Shown: positions 44,331-55,072 of the stretch, piece by piece
How the letters are laid out: each line of letters begins with the position of its first letter
How positions within the stretch are numbered: the first letter of the stretch is position 1
DNA from: Roseovarius sp. THAF27
GTDB lineage: Bacteria; Pseudomonadota; Alphaproteobacteria; Rhodobacterales; Rhodobacteraceae
DNA length: 64,000 nt
Reading direction: 5' to 3'
NCBI RefSeq assembly: GCF_009363655.1
Contig: NZ_CP045393.1
Span: 682,001-746,000, forward strand
The notes under the pieces: model-generated
Seen by the model: the letters and a program-made list of their open reading frames with translations, nothing else
What the model was told of the DNA's origin: nothing
Databases searched by the model: none
Position numbers and translations under genes: made by a program

Positions 44331-45038
44331 ATGAAGCTGAAACCTGTGCCTTCGAACTTCACGCTGAAGGACCACGTCTACGAAATGCTTCGGACTGCGA
44401 TCACCGAGATGAACATCTACGATGCCGCGACCGATCTGCGCCTTGACGAGCGCAACCTGGCTGAGCAGCTGGGCGTGTCCCGGACACCCCTGCGCGAGGC
44501 CGTGGCCCGTCTGGAGCGTGACGGCCTGGTCGAGGTTCAGCCGCGCAAGGGTGTCTTCGTGCAGCGCAAGAGCCTGGACGACATCCTGGACATGATCGTT
44601 GCCTGGGCCGCGCTGGAAAGCATGGCCGCGCGGCTGGCCTGCGAACACGCGACGGACCGCGAAATCGCCAGCCTGCGCACCATCGCGGCCAAGTACAACG
44701 ACGAGCTCGCCGACACGCGCATCTCGGAATATTCCGACGACAACATCCGCTTTCACCAGCGCATCCTCGAGATTTCGCGCTGCACGATGCTGCGGAAGAT
44801 GGCCGATGGCCTCTTTCTGCACATGAACGCGGTGCGCGTCCGGGCGATGGGCGAGGGCAACCGCGTGCGGCGGTCGGTCGTCGATCACGCAGAAATCATC
44901 GAGGCGATCGAGGCACGGGATGCCGATCTGTCCGAACGTCTCGTCCGAGAGCACACCATGCGGTTGCACACCCACGTCAGTCGCACATGGAGCAATTTCG
45001 AACTGGCTGTCGGCGCGGGAGGCGCCAAGGCCAGCTAA
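44331..45038 (+). CDS. GntR-family regulator, FCD type
   Basis: 235 residues. N-terminal winged helix (LRLDERNLAEQLGVSRTPLR, then VARLERDGLVEVQPRKGVFV) and an FCD ligand-binding domain with metal-binding histidines (DDNIRFHQRIL, DHAEIIEAIEARD). GGAGAG precedes the start. Likely binds the TGGTATACCA sites in front of itself and the two leftward units. Inducer unknown, perhaps oxalate or a CoA ester. Confidence 0.9.
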   Translation: MKLKPVPSNFTLKDHVYEMLRTAITEMNIYDAATDLRLDERNLAEQLGVSRTPLREAVARLERDGLVEVQPRKGVFVQRKSLDDILDMIVAWAALESMAARLACEHATDREIASLRTIAAKYNDELADTRISEYSDDNIRFHQRILEISRCTMLRKMADGLFLHMNAVRVRAMGEGNRVRRSVVDHAEIIEAIEARDADLSERLVREHTMRLHTHVSRTWSNFELAVGAGGAKAS

Positions 45039-45095
45039 CAGGGAATGAGCAATAGGATAGGGGCCGGAACGGGGCCCCGAACAGGGAGGAAGACC

Positions 45096-46868
45096 ATGGG
45101 CATGACCCAGATGACCGATGACCTCGTCGCGCGGGCCGACACGGCTCCGGAAACGTTGACCGACGGGTTTCATCTTCTTATCGACGCGCTGAAGCTGAAC
45201 GGCGTCGAGACGATCTACAACGTGCCGGGGATCCCGATCACCGACCTCGGACGCTACGCGCAGGCACAGGGTATGCGCGTGCTGTCCTTCCGCCACGAAC
45301 AACACGCAGGCTATGCGGCCGCTGCCGCCGGTTTCCTGACCAAGAAACCCGGCGTCTGCATGACAGTATCGGCGCCCGGCTTCCTGAACGGCCTGACCGC
45401 GCTTGCCCACGCCACCACAAATTGCTGGCCGATGATCCTGATCTCGGGGTCGTCCGAGCGTGAGATCGTCGACCTGCAGCGGGGCGACTACGAAGAGATG
45501 GACCAGCTGGCCATCGCGCGACCCCATGCCAAGGCTGCCTATCGTATCCTGCACGCCGAGGATATCGGCCTCGGTGTCGCCCGGGCCGTCCGCGCCGCCC
45601 TGACGGGCCGTCCCGGCGGTGTCTATCTGGACGTGCCCGGTGCCCTTCTCGGGCAGGTGATGGACGAGGTCGAGGGCAGCAAGTCCTTGATCAAGGTCGT
45701 GGATCCGTCCCCCGCCAGTGTTCCCAGCCCCGCGGCGGTGGATCGCGCGCTGGACGTCATGAAAAACGCCAAAAAGCCGCTGATCATCATCGGCAAGGGC
45801 GCGGCCTATGCACAGGCGGACGAGCAGGTGAAGGAACTGGTGGAAACGCTCGGTTTCCCCTACCTGCCGATGTCCATGGCCAAGGGCCTGTTGCCCGACA
45901 CGCATCCGCAATGCGCCTCGGCGGCCCGCTCTCTTGTGTTGAAGGAAAGCGACTGCGTCTTCCTGATCGGCGCGCGCCTGAACTGGCTGCTCAGCCACGG
46001 ACAGGGCAAGGCCTGGGGCGAGAAGGGCGCGAAGCAATTCGTCCAGATCGACATCGAACCCAGCGAGATGGACAGCAACCAGCCCATCGCGGCCCCCCTG
46101 ATCGGTGATATCGGCAGCTGTGCCGGCGCGCTGCTGGAAAAGATCCGCGGCAACTGGGAAAAACCGTCCAAGGACTGGACCGGGGCCGTGCGCTCCAAGG
46201 TCGAGGCCAATATCGAACGGATGGCCCCTCGGCTGAAGAACAACAACTCGCCGATGGACTACCAAGGCTCTCTGGGCGTCATCAAGGATTTGATAGCCGA
46301 GAACCCGGATACGGTTCTGGTCAACGAAGGCGCCAACGCGCTGGACCAGTGCCGCTCGATCGTCGACATCCACAAGCCCCGCAAGCGTCTGGACGTGGGC
46401 ACCTGGGGCATCATGGGAATCGGCATGGGCTCAGCCATCGCCGCCGCAGTGGAAACCGGCAACCAGGTCCTCGCGGTCGAAGGCGACAGCGCGTTCGGTT
46501 TCTGCGGAATGGAGATCGAGACGGTCTGCCGCTACAACCTGCCCGTCTGCATCGTGATCATGAACAACAACGGCATCTATCGCGGTGACGGCGAAAACTG
46601 GTCCGGCGGCGAAGATCCCTCGACCACGGTGTTCGTCAAGGACAGCAAGTACGAATTGATGATGCAGGCCTTCGGTGGGGTCGGCGTGACCGCCAACAAC
46701 CCCGACGAACTGCGCCAGGCGATCAAGGAGGCGTTTGCAAGCCGCAAGCCCACCCTGATCAACGCCATCATCGCCGAGGATGCCGGCAAGGAAAGCGGCA
46801 ACATCGGCAACCTGAACCCGTCTTCGGTGGTGGCGCAGAACCGTTACCCCCAAGCCAAGAACATCTGA
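45096..46868 (+). CDS. oxc: Oxalyl-CoA decarboxylase
   Basis: 590 residues, ThDP-dependent; converts oxalyl-CoA to formyl-CoA and CO2 in the cytoplasm. Start at 45096 after GGGAGGAAGA. Glu68 in [12 protein letters not shown] activates ThDP; the diphosphate-binding part is [14 protein letters not shown] to [10 protein letters not shown]. Match to known Oxc is strong throughout, including YEEMDQL and LDVPGALLG. Followed 14 bases later by frc. Confidence 0.95.
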   Translation: MGMTQMTDDLVARADTAPETLTDGFHLLIDALKLNGVETIYNVPGIPITDLGRYAQAQGMRVLSFRHEQHAGYAAAAAGFLTKKPGVCMTVSAPGFLNGLTALAHATTNCWPMILISGSSEREIVDLQRGDYEEMDQLAIARPHAKAAYRILHAEDIGLGVARAVRAALTGRPGGVYLDVPGALLGQVMDEVEGSKSLIKVVDPSPASVPSPAAVDRALDVMKNAKKPLIIIGKGAAYAQADEQVKELVETLGFPYLPMSMAKGLLPDTHPQCASAARSLVLKESDCVFLIGARLNWLLSHGQGKAWGEKGAKQFVQIDIEPSEMDSNQPIAAPLIGDIGSCAGALLEKIRGNWEKPSKDWTGAVRSKVEANIERMAPRLKNNNSPMDYQGSLGVIKDLIAENPDTVLVNEGANALDQCRSIVDIHKPRKRLDVGTWGIMGIGMGSAIAAAVETGNQVLAVEGDSAFGFCGMEIETVCRYNLPVCIVIMNNNGIYRGDGENWSGGEDPSTTVFVKDSKYELMMQAFGGVGVTANNPDELRQAIKEAFASRKPTLINAIIAEDAGKESGNIGNLNPSSVVAQNRYPQAKNI

Positions 46869-46882
46869 GCGGGAGAGAACTC

Positions 46883-48157
46883 ATGAAAGCATTGGACGGC
46901 ATCAAGATCCTGGACTTCACGCATGTTCAGTCGGGTCCGACCTGCACGCAGCTTCTGGCGTGGTTCGGGGCGGACGTGCTGAAGGTGGAGCGGCCCGGCG
47001 TGGGCGACGCCACGCGGCAGCAGCTGGTGGATGTGCCGGGGGCGGACAGCCTGTACTTCACCATGCTCAACCACAACAAGCGTTCGATCGAGCTCAATTC
47101 AAAGAACGAGACCGGCAAGCAGGTGCTGACCCGGTTGATCGAGGAATGCGACGTGCTGGTCGAGAACTTCGCGCCCGGCGCGCTCGACCGGATGGGGTTC
47201 AGCTGGGAGCGGATCCAGGAGATCAACCCCCGCATCATCATGGCCTCGGTCAAGGGGTTCGGGCCCGGCAAGTACCAGGATTGCAAGGTCTATGAGAACG
47301 TGGCGCAATGCGCCGGCGGCTCGGCCTCGACCACCGGGTTCCGCGACGGCCCGCCGCTGGTGACGGGCGCGCAGATCGGTGACTCGGGCACCGGCCTGCA
47401 TCTCTGCCTCGGCATCATGACGGCGCTCTTCCAGCGCGAGCGCACGGGCCGCGGCCAGAAGGTGCTGGCGCCGATGCAGGACGGGGTGCTGAACCTCTGC
47501 CGCGTCAAGCTGCGCGACCAGCAGCGGCTGGAGGCGGGCCCGCTGAAGGAATACAGCCAGTACGGCGAGGGCATCGAGTTCGGCGAGGCGACGCCGCGCG
47601 CGGGCAACGACTCGGGCGGCGGCCAGCCGGGGCGGATCCTGAAATGCAAGGGCTGGGAGGACGACCCCAACGCTTACACCTACTTCATCACCCAGGCCGC
47701 GGTGTGGGAGCAGATCTGCGACGTGATCGGCAAGCCGGAGTGGAAGACGGCCGAGGGCTATGCCACGCCGCCCGAGCGTCTGGACAAGCTGAACGAGATC
47801 TTCGGGGCGATCGAGGAGTGGACCATGACCAAGACGAAGTTCGAGGTGATGGACATCTGCAACCCGCTGAACATCCCCGTCGGCCCGATCCTGTCGACCA
47901 AGGAGCTGATCGAGGACGAGGGGCTGCGGGCGACGGGCACGATCGTCGATGTGGAGCATCCCAAGCGCGGCAAATACGCGTCGGTGGGCTGCCCGATCAA
48001 GCTGAGCGACAGCCCGGTGGAGGTGACCCGCTCGCCGCTTCTTGGCGAGCACACGGTGGAGATCCTGCGCGACGTGCTGGGCTATGACGGCGAGGACCTG
48101 CAGGCGGTGCTCGACAGCGGCGCTGTGGGCGACCCGCAGAAAACCGCGGCGGAGTAG
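46883..48157 (+). CDS. frc: Formyl-CoA:oxalate CoA-transferase
   Basis: 424 residues, class III CoA-transferase. Moves CoA from formyl-CoA (or succinyl-CoA) to oxalate, giving oxalyl-CoA for Oxc. Catalytic Asp168 lies in [12 protein letters not shown]. The N-terminus [19 protein letters not shown] and the glycine loop at residues about 250-260 fit the family. With oxc it closes the oxalate decarboxylation cycle. Confidence 0.95.
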   Translation: MKALDGIKILDFTHVQSGPTCTQLLAWFGADVLKVERPGVGDATRQQLVDVPGADSLYFTMLNHNKRSIELNSKNETGKQVLTRLIEECDVLVENFAPGALDRMGFSWERIQEINPRIIMASVKGFGPGKYQDCKVYENVAQCAGGSASTTGFRDGPPLVTGAQIGDSGTGLHLCLGIMTALFQRERTGRGQKVLAPMQDGVLNLCRVKLRDQQRLEAGPLKEYSQYGEGIEFGEATPRAGNDSGGGQPGRILKCKGWEDDPNAYTYFITQAAVWEQICDVIGKPEWKTAEGYATPPERLDKLNEIFGAIEEWTMTKTKFEVMDICNPLNIPVGPILSTKELIEDEGLRATGTIVDVEHPKRGKYASVGCPIKLSDSPVEVTRSPLLGEHTVEILRDVLGYDGEDLQAVLDSGAVGDPQKTAAE

Positions 48158-48220
48158 TAAAGGAAAGAACGGCGGAGTGCGGCGCATGTCCGCACCTGCC
48201 GGACCCAAGGGAGGAAGAAA

Positions 48221-49138
48221 ATGCGATTGATCGTCATGGGGCAGCAAGCCTTCGGCAAGGATGCGCTGGCCAAGATCATCGAGACCGGAACCGACGAGGT
48301 CGTGGCCGTGTATTGCGAGCCCGACCGGGATGGCAAGCCGGTGGACCCGATCAAGGAGTTCGCGCTGGAAAAGGGTCTGCCCGTCGAGCAGCCCGCGAAT
48401 TTCGACGATGCAGCGACACTTGAAACACTGGCGAAGTTCGATGCCGACCTCATGGTCATGGCCTTCGTCAACGTCTTCGTGCCCGAGGCGGCGCGGGATA
48501 CGCCCAAGCACGGCTCGATCTGTTTCCACCCGTCGCTTCTGCCGCTGCATCGCGGCCCCAGCGCGGTCAATTGGCCCATCATCATGGGCTCGGACAAGTC
48601 GGGCTTCAGCTGGTTCTACCCGTCCGACGGGCTGGACGAAGGCGACAGCCTGATGCAGTGGGAATGCGAGATCGGCCCCGACGACACGGTGATCGACCTC
48701 TATTTCAAGAAGATCTACCCGGCGGCAGTGGACAGCGTGCTGGAGGTCTGCGACCTTTTCCGCGCCGGCAATCCGCCGCATATCGTGCCGGACGAGGACG
48801 AGGCCACCTACGAGCGGCGCTGCACCGCGCGGCACTCGGAAATCTGCTGGCACCGTCCGGTGGGGCAGGTCTATGACCTCATCCGCGGCACGAACCCCGC
48901 GCCCGGCGCCTGGACCACCTACAAGGGGGCCAAGCTGGGGATCTTCGACAGTGCCCGCGCCTCCGGCGACGGCATTTCCGGCCGCGTCCGCGCCATCACC
49001 GACGACGGCATCGAGGTGCAGTGCGTCGGCGGCCGTATCCTGGTCAAACGAGTACGCCCCGAGGGCGGGGACAAGACACCCGCCGCCCAGTGGGCCTCCG
49101 AGGTCGGCCTTGAGGTCGGCGAAGAATTTCCAAGCTGA
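48221..49138 (+). CDS. Stand-alone formyltransferase/10-formyl-THF hydrolase-like protein
   Basis: 305 residues matching the N-terminal domain of 10-formyltetrahydrofolate dehydrogenase: FHPSLLPLHRGPSAVNW with His103, and the GLDEGDSLMQWECEIGPDD segment with Asp139, followed by the Fmt C-terminal fold (RGTNPAPGAWT). The aldehyde dehydrogenase domain is absent. It lies between frc, which makes and uses formyl-CoA, and fhs, which makes formyl-THF. It could hydrolyse formyl-THF, or, more interestingly, transfer formyl between CoA and THF; neither is shown. Confidence 0.75.
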   Translation: MRLIVMGQQAFGKDALAKIIETGTDEVVAVYCEPDRDGKPVDPIKEFALEKGLPVEQPANFDDAATLETLAKFDADLMVMAFVNVFVPEAARDTPKHGSICFHPSLLPLHRGPSAVNWPIIMGSDKSGFSWFYPSDGLDEGDSLMQWECEIGPDDTVIDLYFKKIYPAAVDSVLEVCDLFRAGNPPHIVPDEDEATYERRCTARHSEICWHRPVGQVYDLIRGTNPAPGAWTTYKGAKLGIFDSARASGDGISGRVRAITDDGIEVQCVGGRILVKRVRPEGGDKTPAAQWASEVGLEVGEEFPS

Positions 49139-49159
49139 AACGCGACAAAGGAACCTACA

Positions 49160-50836
49160 ATGAGCCACAAATCAGACATCGAGATTGCGCGTGCGGCGTC
49201 GAAGAAGCCGATCCAGGAGATTGGCGACAAGCTTGGGATACCGTCCGAGCACCTGCTGCCCTACGGGCATGACAAGGCGAAGGTGAGCCAGGACTACATC
49301 AACTCGGTGAAGAGCAACGAGAACGGCAAGCTGATTCTCGTGACCGCGATCAACCCGACGCCGGCGGGCGAGGGCAAGACCACCACCACGGTGGGCCTGG
49401 GCGACGGTCTGAACCACATCGGCAAGAAGGCGATGATCTGCATCCGCGAGGCCTCGCTGGGGCCGAACTTCGGGATGAAGGGCGGCGCCGCGGGCGGCGG
49501 CTATGCCCAGGTGGTGCCGATGGAGGACATGAACCTGCATTTCACCGGCGACTTCCACGCGATCACCTCGGCCCATGCGCTCTTGAGCGCGATGATCGAC
49601 AACCACGTCTACTGGGGCAACGACGCCGAGATCGACACCCGCCGGATCGTCTGGCGCCGGGTGGTAGACATGAACGACCGCTCCTTGCGTCAGATCACGT
49701 CCAGCTTGGGCGGCGTGGCCAACGGCTTTGCCCGCGAGGACGGCTTCGACATCACCGTGGCCTCGGAAGTGATGGCGATCCTCTGCCTGGCGAGTGACCT
49801 CAAGGACCTCGAGGAGCGGCTGGGCGCGATGATCGTGGCCTATCGCCGCGACCGCAGCCCGGTTTTCTGCCGCGATATCAAGGCCGAAGGCGCGATGACC
49901 GTCCTTTTGAAGGACGCGATGCAGCCCAACCTGGTGCAGACGCTGGAGAACAACCCGGCCTTCGTGCATGGCGGTCCGTTCGCCAATATCGCGCATGGCT
50001 GCAACTCGGTCATCGCCACGACCACGGCGCTGAAGATCGCCGATTACGTGGTGACGGAAGCCGGGTTCGGCGCCGACCTGGGCGCGGAGAAGTTCATGAA
50101 CATCAAGTGCCGCAAGGCCGGGATCGCGCCGTCGGCGGTGGTGATCGTGGCGACGGTGCGGGCGATGAAGATGAACGGCGGCGTGGCCAAGGCGGACCTT
50201 GGCGCCGAGAACGTGGACGCGGTGAAGGCGGGCTGCCCGAACCTGGGCCGGCATATCGAAAATGTTAAGTCTTTCGGTGTCCCGGTGGTGGTGGCGATCA
50301 ACCACTTCGTGACCGACACCGATGCCGAGGTGCAGGCGGTGAAGGACTTCGTGGCGGAAAACGGCGCCGAGGCGGTGCTGTCGCGCCACTGGGAGCTGGG
50401 CTCTGAAGGCTCGGCGGACCTGGCGAAGAAGGTCGTGGAGACGATCGAGAAGGGAGAGGCGGACTTCAAGCCGATCTACCCCGACGAGATGGGCCTCTTC
50501 GAGAAGGTCGAGACGATCGCCAAGAAGATCTACCGCGCCGACGAGGTGATCGCGGACAAGAAGATCCGCGACCAGCTGAAGAGCTGGGAAGAGCAGGGAT
50601 ACGGCAACCTGCCGGTCTGCATGGCGAAGACGCAGTACAGCTTCTCGACCGATCCGACGCAGCGCGGGGCGCCCACGGGCCACTCGGTCCCGGTGCGCGA
50701 AGTGCGCCTGTCGGCCGGCGCGGGCTTCGTCGTGGTGGTCTGCGGCGAGATCATGACCATGCCCGGCCTGCCCAGTCGGCCGGCGTCGGAATCCATCCGC
50801 CTGAACGACCAGGGCGAAATCGAAGGGTTGTTCTAA
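49160..50836 (+). CDS. fhs: Formate-tetrahydrofolate ligase
   Basis: 558 residues. ATP-dependent synthesis of 10-formyl-THF from formate. P-loop [20 protein letters not shown] near residue 70; the conserved [18 protein letters not shown] region and [16 protein letters not shown] follow. Complete, usual length. Links oxalate-derived formate to one-carbon metabolism. 22 bases after the previous gene. Confidence 0.95.
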   Translation: MSHKSDIEIARAASKKPIQEIGDKLGIPSEHLLPYGHDKAKVSQDYINSVKSNENGKLILVTAINPTPAGEGKTTTTVGLGDGLNHIGKKAMICIREASLGPNFGMKGGAAGGGYAQVVPMEDMNLHFTGDFHAITSAHALLSAMIDNHVYWGNDAEIDTRRIVWRRVVDMNDRSLRQITSSLGGVANGFAREDGFDITVASEVMAILCLASDLKDLEERLGAMIVAYRRDRSPVFCRDIKAEGAMTVLLKDAMQPNLVQTLENNPAFVHGGPFANIAHGCNSVIATTTALKIADYVVTEAGFGADLGAEKFMNIKCRKAGIAPSAVVIVATVRAMKMNGGVAKADLGAENVDAVKAGCPNLGRHIENVKSFGVPVVVAINHFVTDTDAEVQAVKDFVAENGAEAVLSRHWELGSEGSADLAKKVVETIEKGEADFKPIYPDEMGLFEKVETIAKKIYRADEVIADKKIRDQLKSWEEQGYGNLPVCMAKTQYSFSTDPTQRGAPTGHSVPVREVRLSAGAGFVVVVCGEIMTMPGLPSRPASESIRLNDQGEIEGLF

Positions 50837-50839
50837 GCC

Positions 50840-51712
50840 ATGGCTTACGACTCCATCCACAGCATCATGCTTCCGGTGCGGGGCGACGGCAAAGGCGATA
50901 ACGTCTTTGCCCACGCCGCCGCCCTGGCGCGGCGCTTCGGCGCCCGGGTCCGCGTGGTGCATTGCCATCCCAAGACCGAGGACATGATGCCTTACGGCGT
51001 CGTGATCCCGACCATGCTGCGCCGCCAGATCGAGGATGCGGCGCATGCAAATGCCGACGTGACCCGGGACCAGCTCTACGGTGAGTTCGAGAAGCAAGCC
51101 AGGAAACTCGGGCTCGAGATCGCCGATCACGAGTTGGACAAGCCCACGACCCGGTTCATCGAGTACGAAGGCAAGCAGGTCGATGCAGTGCAAAGATACG
51201 GTCGCCTGTGCGACCTTGTCTGCGTGGCCAAACCGGACCAGAAGATGAACCTCGGGGTCAACACTTTGAAATCGGCGCTGTTTTCTTCGGGCCGACCGGT
51301 GATGATGTGCCCCGACCAGGACGTTGCAGACGCCGGTTTCGCGGATCACGTCACCATCGGCTGGAACGGATCGCTCGAGGCGACACGCGCCGTGGCGATG
51401 GCGATGCCTATCATTTCCAACGCCAAGAAGGTCACGATCCTGCACACCGGCGACAGCCCCAAGGACGAGCATCCCGGGGCGGACCAGTTGCAGCGCTATC
51501 TCGAACTGCGCGGCGTCGCGGCCGACATCCGGCTTTTCAAGGCCGAGGGGCGCAACGTCGGCCGGCAGCTTTTGTCGGAAACCCGCGCCGCGGGCGCCGG
51601 GATGCTGATCATCGGCGCCTATCACGACAGTTACGAACGGGAATCCCTGTTCGGTGGCAACTCGCAAGTCGTTGTCGCCGAGGCGGATTTCCCGGTCATC
51701 ATGGTTCATTGA
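50840..51712 (+). CDS. Universal stress protein, tandem UspA domains
   Basis: 290 residues with two Usp-like units. The second ends GAGMLIIGAYHDSYERESLFGG, then VPVIMVH-like FPVIMVH; the G-2x-G-9x-G nucleotide pattern is recognisable. Starts four bases after fhs, so in the same transcript. Role probably in stress or transporter regulation; Usp genes often sit next to uptake systems, here TctCBA. Confidence 0.82.
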   Translation: MAYDSIHSIMLPVRGDGKGDNVFAHAAALARRFGARVRVVHCHPKTEDMMPYGVVIPTMLRRQIEDAAHANADVTRDQLYGEFEKQARKLGLEIADHELDKPTTRFIEYEGKQVDAVQRYGRLCDLVCVAKPDQKMNLGVNTLKSALFSSGRPVMMCPDQDVADAGFADHVTIGWNGSLEATRAVAMAMPIISNAKKVTILHTGDSPKDEHPGADQLQRYLELRGVAADIRLFKAEGRNVGRQLLSETRAAGAGMLIIGAYHDSYERESLFGGNSQVVVAEADFPVIMVH

Positions 51713-51832
51713 GGAGAGAGGGGAGGCTCGACGAAGACAGAGCAGACGACCAGGAATGGGGCAAGCGCCAAACACGTCAAGAATGCACGCGCACCAGCCC
51801 TGACACACATGGAGACCATAGGGAGGATAACC

Positions 51833-52816
51833 ATGAATACCTTTAAGCTACTTGTTGCAAGTGCGTCCGCACTGGCATTGACGGCACCGGCAGCGCTGGC
51901 GGAATGGCAGCCGAAAAAGCCGGTCGAGTTCATCATCATGGCCGGCACCGGCGGCGGGGCGGACCAGATCGCGCGGCTGCTGCAGGGCCTCATCCAGAAA
52001 AAGGACCTGAGCCCGCGCCCCTTCATCCCGATCAACAAGCCGGGTGGTTCGGGCGCCGAGGCGCTGCGCTACATGCAGGACAAGGCGGGTGACAATCACA
52101 CCGTCATGATGACTCTGAACAGCTTCTACACCACGCCGATCATCCAGGAGGATCTCGGCATCGACGTGACCGAGTTCACGCCCATCGGCCTGATGGCCAT
52201 GGACACGTTCCTGCTGTGGGTCAACACCGACCGCGAGGACATCACCGATCTCGACAGCTTCAACGCCGTCGTGTCCGAGGCCGGCAAGGACTGGAAGGTC
52301 GGCGGCACCGGATCGGGCCAGGAAGACAGCGTTCTGACCGCGATGATGGAAGCCGAGTTCGGCTATGACGTGACCTACATCCCGTTCCCGGGCGGTGGCA
52401 CGGTGGCCAAGAACCTCGTGGGCAACCAGATCGACAGCACCGTCAACAACCCCGCCGAGCAGATGGAGTTCTGGCGCGCGGGCAACACCAAGCCGCTGGT
52501 CCAATTCTCGGCCGAACGCATGCCGGCCTTCCCGGACGTGCCGACGGCCAAGGAGCTGGGGGTAGAGATCGAGTACTACATGCAGCGCTCGGTCAACGGG
52601 CCTCCGGACATGGATCCCGAGGCGGTCGAATGGTACGTGAACCTTTTCCAGGAACTGTTCGACAGCGAGGAATGGCAGGCGTTCTGCAAGTCCGACGGCC
52701 TGACCTGCGACTCGATGATGAAGGGCGAGGACCTCGCCACGTTCCACGAAAACCAGAAGGTCGCGCATGAAAAGCTGATCGAAAAGGTCGGCGCGGGTGC
52801 GATCACCGGCGAGTAA
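51833..52816 (+). CDS. tctC: Tripartite tricarboxylate transporter binding protein TctC
   Basis: 327 residues. Start at 51833 after GGGAGGATAA. Signal peptide (MNTFKLLVASASALALTAPA). TctC features: PVEFIIMAGTGGGADQIAR near the mature N-terminus and INKPGGSGAEALRYM in place of the usual NKPGAGG. Captures a carboxylate in the periplasm. Next to the oxalate genes, so oxalate or a related acid is a reasonable guess. Confidence 0.9.
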   Translation: MNTFKLLVASASALALTAPAALAEWQPKKPVEFIIMAGTGGGADQIARLLQGLIQKKDLSPRPFIPINKPGGSGAEALRYMQDKAGDNHTVMMTLNSFYTTPIIQEDLGIDVTEFTPIGLMAMDTFLLWVNTDREDITDLDSFNAVVSEAGKDWKVGGTGSGQEDSVLTAMMEAEFGYDVTYIPFPGGGTVAKNLVGNQIDSTVNNPAEQMEFWRAGNTKPLVQFSAERMPAFPDVPTAKELGVEIEYYMQRSVNGPPDMDPEAVEWYVNLFQELFDSEEWQAFCKSDGLTCDSMMKGEDLATFHENQKVAHEKLIEKVGAGAITGE

Positions 52817-52832
52817 GCCAATCCTGAAAACA

Positions 52833-52859
52833 GCAGGGCCCGGACGTGCCGGGCCCTGC
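52833..52859 (+). terminator. Intra-operon hairpin between tctC and tctB
   Basis: Perfect 11-base stem (GCAGGGCCCGG/CCGGGCCCTGC) with a five-base loop, 17 bases after the tctC stop. No T tract. Such hairpins typically protect the binding-protein message or attenuate, giving more TctC than membrane subunits. Confidence 0.6.
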
Positions 52860-52954
52860 ACCTGGATGCCTGACGATCCGGGCGCGGGCAGGTTGGTCCG
52901 GCAGGGACACGCCCCCTCGAAAGATCGCAAACGATTTATACGGAGCCAAAGAGA

Positions 52955-53482
52955 ATGACGGTCCGGACAGCGGAACTCCTGATGGCGATCGTGACCCTGC
53001 TGGTGTCACTCGGCCTGATGTTAAACGTATACACAGACGACCTCAGTATCGGTTGGGTCAGGGGCAGGGGTCCCGGTGCCGGCATGTGGCCGTTCTGGTT
53101 GTCGGCGGGCATGGCACTGGCCTCCGTCGCCACCCTCGTGCGATGGGCGCAGAAAAAGACGCCGGAGTCGCGCAACACCGATCCCTACATATCCAGAGAC
53201 ACGATCTTTCTCGTGTCGATCTCGGCGGGGTCGGTTCTCGCGCTGCTGATCATGATGACGTTCATCGGCACCTACCTGGCGCTGGTCATCTTCATGCTGT
53301 TCTTCGTGCGCTTCATGGGGCGGCATTCGTGGCCGATGACCCTCGGCTTCGCAATCGGCACGCCGATTTTCGTCTACCTGCTCTTCGAGGTGGCGTTGAC
53401 GAAGTACCTGCCGAAGGGACTGCCGATCTTCGAGGACGCATTCCTCTGGGTCGATAACTTCCGCTACGAATGGTTCTACTGA
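52955..53482 (+). CDS. tctB: Tripartite tricarboxylate transporter small membrane subunit TctB
   Basis: 175 residues with four predicted membrane segments (TAELLMAIVTLLVSLGLML near the start) and the TctB layout with a soluble loop between the first and second helix pairs. Partner of TctA, which starts 15 bases after its stop. Confidence 0.87.
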   Translation: MTVRTAELLMAIVTLLVSLGLMLNVYTDDLSIGWVRGRGPGAGMWPFWLSAGMALASVATLVRWAQKKTPESRNTDPYISRDTIFLVSISAGSVLALLIMMTFIGTYLALVIFMLFFVRFMGRHSWPMTLGFAIGTPIFVYLLFEVALTKYLPKGLPIFEDAFLWVDNFRYEWFY

Positions 53483-53497
53483 GAGGTCTGACGAGAG

Positions 53498-55018
53498 ATG
53501 GAAACGATACTTGTATCTTTGACAGCAGGCCTTCTGGAGGCGTTCCAGCCCCTGAACCTGATGATGATTTTCGCGGGCTGCCTTGCGGGGCTGTTCGTGG
53601 GCTGTATGCCGGGTCTCGGCTCGGTCAACGGGGTGGCAATCCTGCTTCCCATCACCTTCCTGGTGCCGCCGACGACGGCGATCATCTTCCTTGCCGCGCT
53701 CTATTACGGGGCGATGTACGGGGGGGCGATCAGTTCGATCACCCTGGGTATTCCAGGGGCGTCAACGGCCGTGGCAACGGTGTTCGACGGGCGACCCATG
53801 GCCCAGGCCGGCAAGGCCGACCAGGCGCTCATGGCCGCGGCCATCGCGTCTTTCATCGGCGGCACGGTCTCGATCATCCTCTTCACGCTCTTCGCGCCGC
53901 CCCTGGCCGCCTTCGCGCTGAAGTTCGGACCACAGGAGGAGTTCGCGCTGATGCTGTTGGCCTTCGCCACCTTCATCGGTCTGGGTGGGGACGACATACC
54001 CAAAACGATCTTCTCGATCCTTCTGGGTCTCGTTCTAGCCGCGGTCGGCTTTGACATCATCTCGGGCAGCCCGCGCCTGATCTTCTTCGACATGGTCGAA
54101 TTCCAGCGCGGCATCGGCTTTCTGGTGCTGGCGATCGGCATCTATGGGATCGGCGAGATGCTCTGGACGCTGGAAACCACCAGCGGCAAGGTGCAGATGC
54201 ACAACGTCAAGATCTCGATGTCGCGGATGAAGGAGAACTTCAAGCAGATCCGGCAGTACATCAACTCGACCTGGGTGGGCTCGTTCCTCGGCTTCTTCGT
54301 GGGCACGCTGCCCGCGGCGGGGGCCACCCCGGCGGCACTGATGTCCTATGGTCTCAGCAAGACCTTCTCGAAGGATCCCGACAGCTTCGGCAAAGGCAAC
54401 GTGGCCGGTGTGGCCGCGCCTGAATCGGCCAACAACGCGGCCTCGACCGGCTCGATGCTGCCGATGATCACGCTGGGCATTCCCGGCTCGCCCACCACGG
54501 CGATCCTCTTGGGTGGCATGATCATCTGGGGCCTGCGCCCCGGGCCGCTGCTGTTCACCGAAAGCCCGGATTTCGTCTGGGGCCTGATCGGCTCGATGTA
54601 CGTGGCCAACGCGGTGACGGTGATCCTGAACATCGCGCTGATCCCGATCTTCATCCGGGTGCTGGCGATGCCGTTCACCCTGCTGACGCCGATCATCTTC
54701 ACGCTCTGCGTGCTGGGGGTCTTCGCCACGACGGACCGGATGTTCGACACCTGGATCATGCTGATCATCGGCGTGGTGGGCTACCTGATGCGCAAGCTGA
54801 ACTACCCGGTGGCGCCGGCGGTTCTGGCCATCGTGCTTGGGCCCCTGGCAGAACGCTCGCTGCGCCAGTCGCTGATCTCGGCTCAGGGCGACGCGACCAC
54901 GTTCATCACGCGCCCGATCTCGCTGGTCTGCATCTGCCTTGCACTGGCGCTGGTCCTGTTCCCGGTGGTGCAGCGCATCCTGCGCAAGCGCAAGAAGGCG
55001 GCGGAACGCCGGGCCTGA
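53498..55018 (+). CDS. tctA: Tripartite tricarboxylate transporter large membrane subunit TctA
   Basis: 506 residues, about 12 membrane segments. Signatures GCMPGLGSVNGVAILLPITF and GVAAPESANNAASTGSMLPM, then TLGIPGSPTTAILLGG, the two pseudo-repeated substrate loops. Uses an ion gradient to import the acid handed over by TctC. The stop lies within the first unit of an 11-base tandem repeat. Confidence 0.92.
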   Translation: METILVSLTAGLLEAFQPLNLMMIFAGCLAGLFVGCMPGLGSVNGVAILLPITFLVPPTTAIIFLAALYYGAMYGGAISSITLGIPGASTAVATVFDGRPMAQAGKADQALMAAAIASFIGGTVSIILFTLFAPPLAAFALKFGPQEEFALMLLAFATFIGLGGDDIPKTIFSILLGLVLAAVGFDIISGSPRLIFFDMVEFQRGIGFLVLAIGIYGIGEMLWTLETTSGKVQMHNVKISMSRMKENFKQIRQYINSTWVGSFLGFFVGTLPAAGATPAALMSYGLSKTFSKDPDSFGKGNVAGVAAPESANNAASTGSMLPMITLGIPGSPTTAILLGGMIIWGLRPGPLLFTESPDFVWGLIGSMYVANAVTVILNIALIPIFIRVLAMPFTLLTPIIFTLCVLGVFATTDRMFDTWIMLIIGVVGYLMRKLNYPVAPAVLAIVLGPLAERSLRQSLISAQGDATTFITRPISLVCICLALALVLFPVVQRILRKRKKAAERRA

Positions 55019-55048
55019 TACGGGCCTGATACGGGCCTGATACGGGCC
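55010..55048 (+). repeat. Tandem 11-base repeat over the tctA stop
   Basis: CGGGCCTGATA three times plus a six-base partial copy. The first copy overlaps the tctA stop codon TGA. The frame of each copy would supply another TGA, so expansions do not lengthen the protein much. Probably a replication-slippage product. Confidence 0.85.
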
Positions 55049-55072
55049 ACGCATCTTTCCGCGACGCCCAAC

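Noticed and set aside
44232..46373. Leftward open frame of 713 codons opposite gntR and oxc
   Set aside because: Shadow of oxalyl-CoA decarboxylase; no motif, no ribosome site.
47099..49168. Leftward open frame of 689 codons opposite frc and the formyltransferase
   Set aside because: Shadow of two clear genes with typical mirrored composition.
49172..51808. Very long leftward open frame (878 codons) opposite fhs and usp
   Set aside because: It mirrors the codon structure of two well-supported rightward genes, is histidine/arginine/leucine-rich as such GC-rich shadows are, and shows no domain.
55010..55048. CRISPR-like repeat
   Set aside because: The 11-base units are directly adjacent with no spacers.
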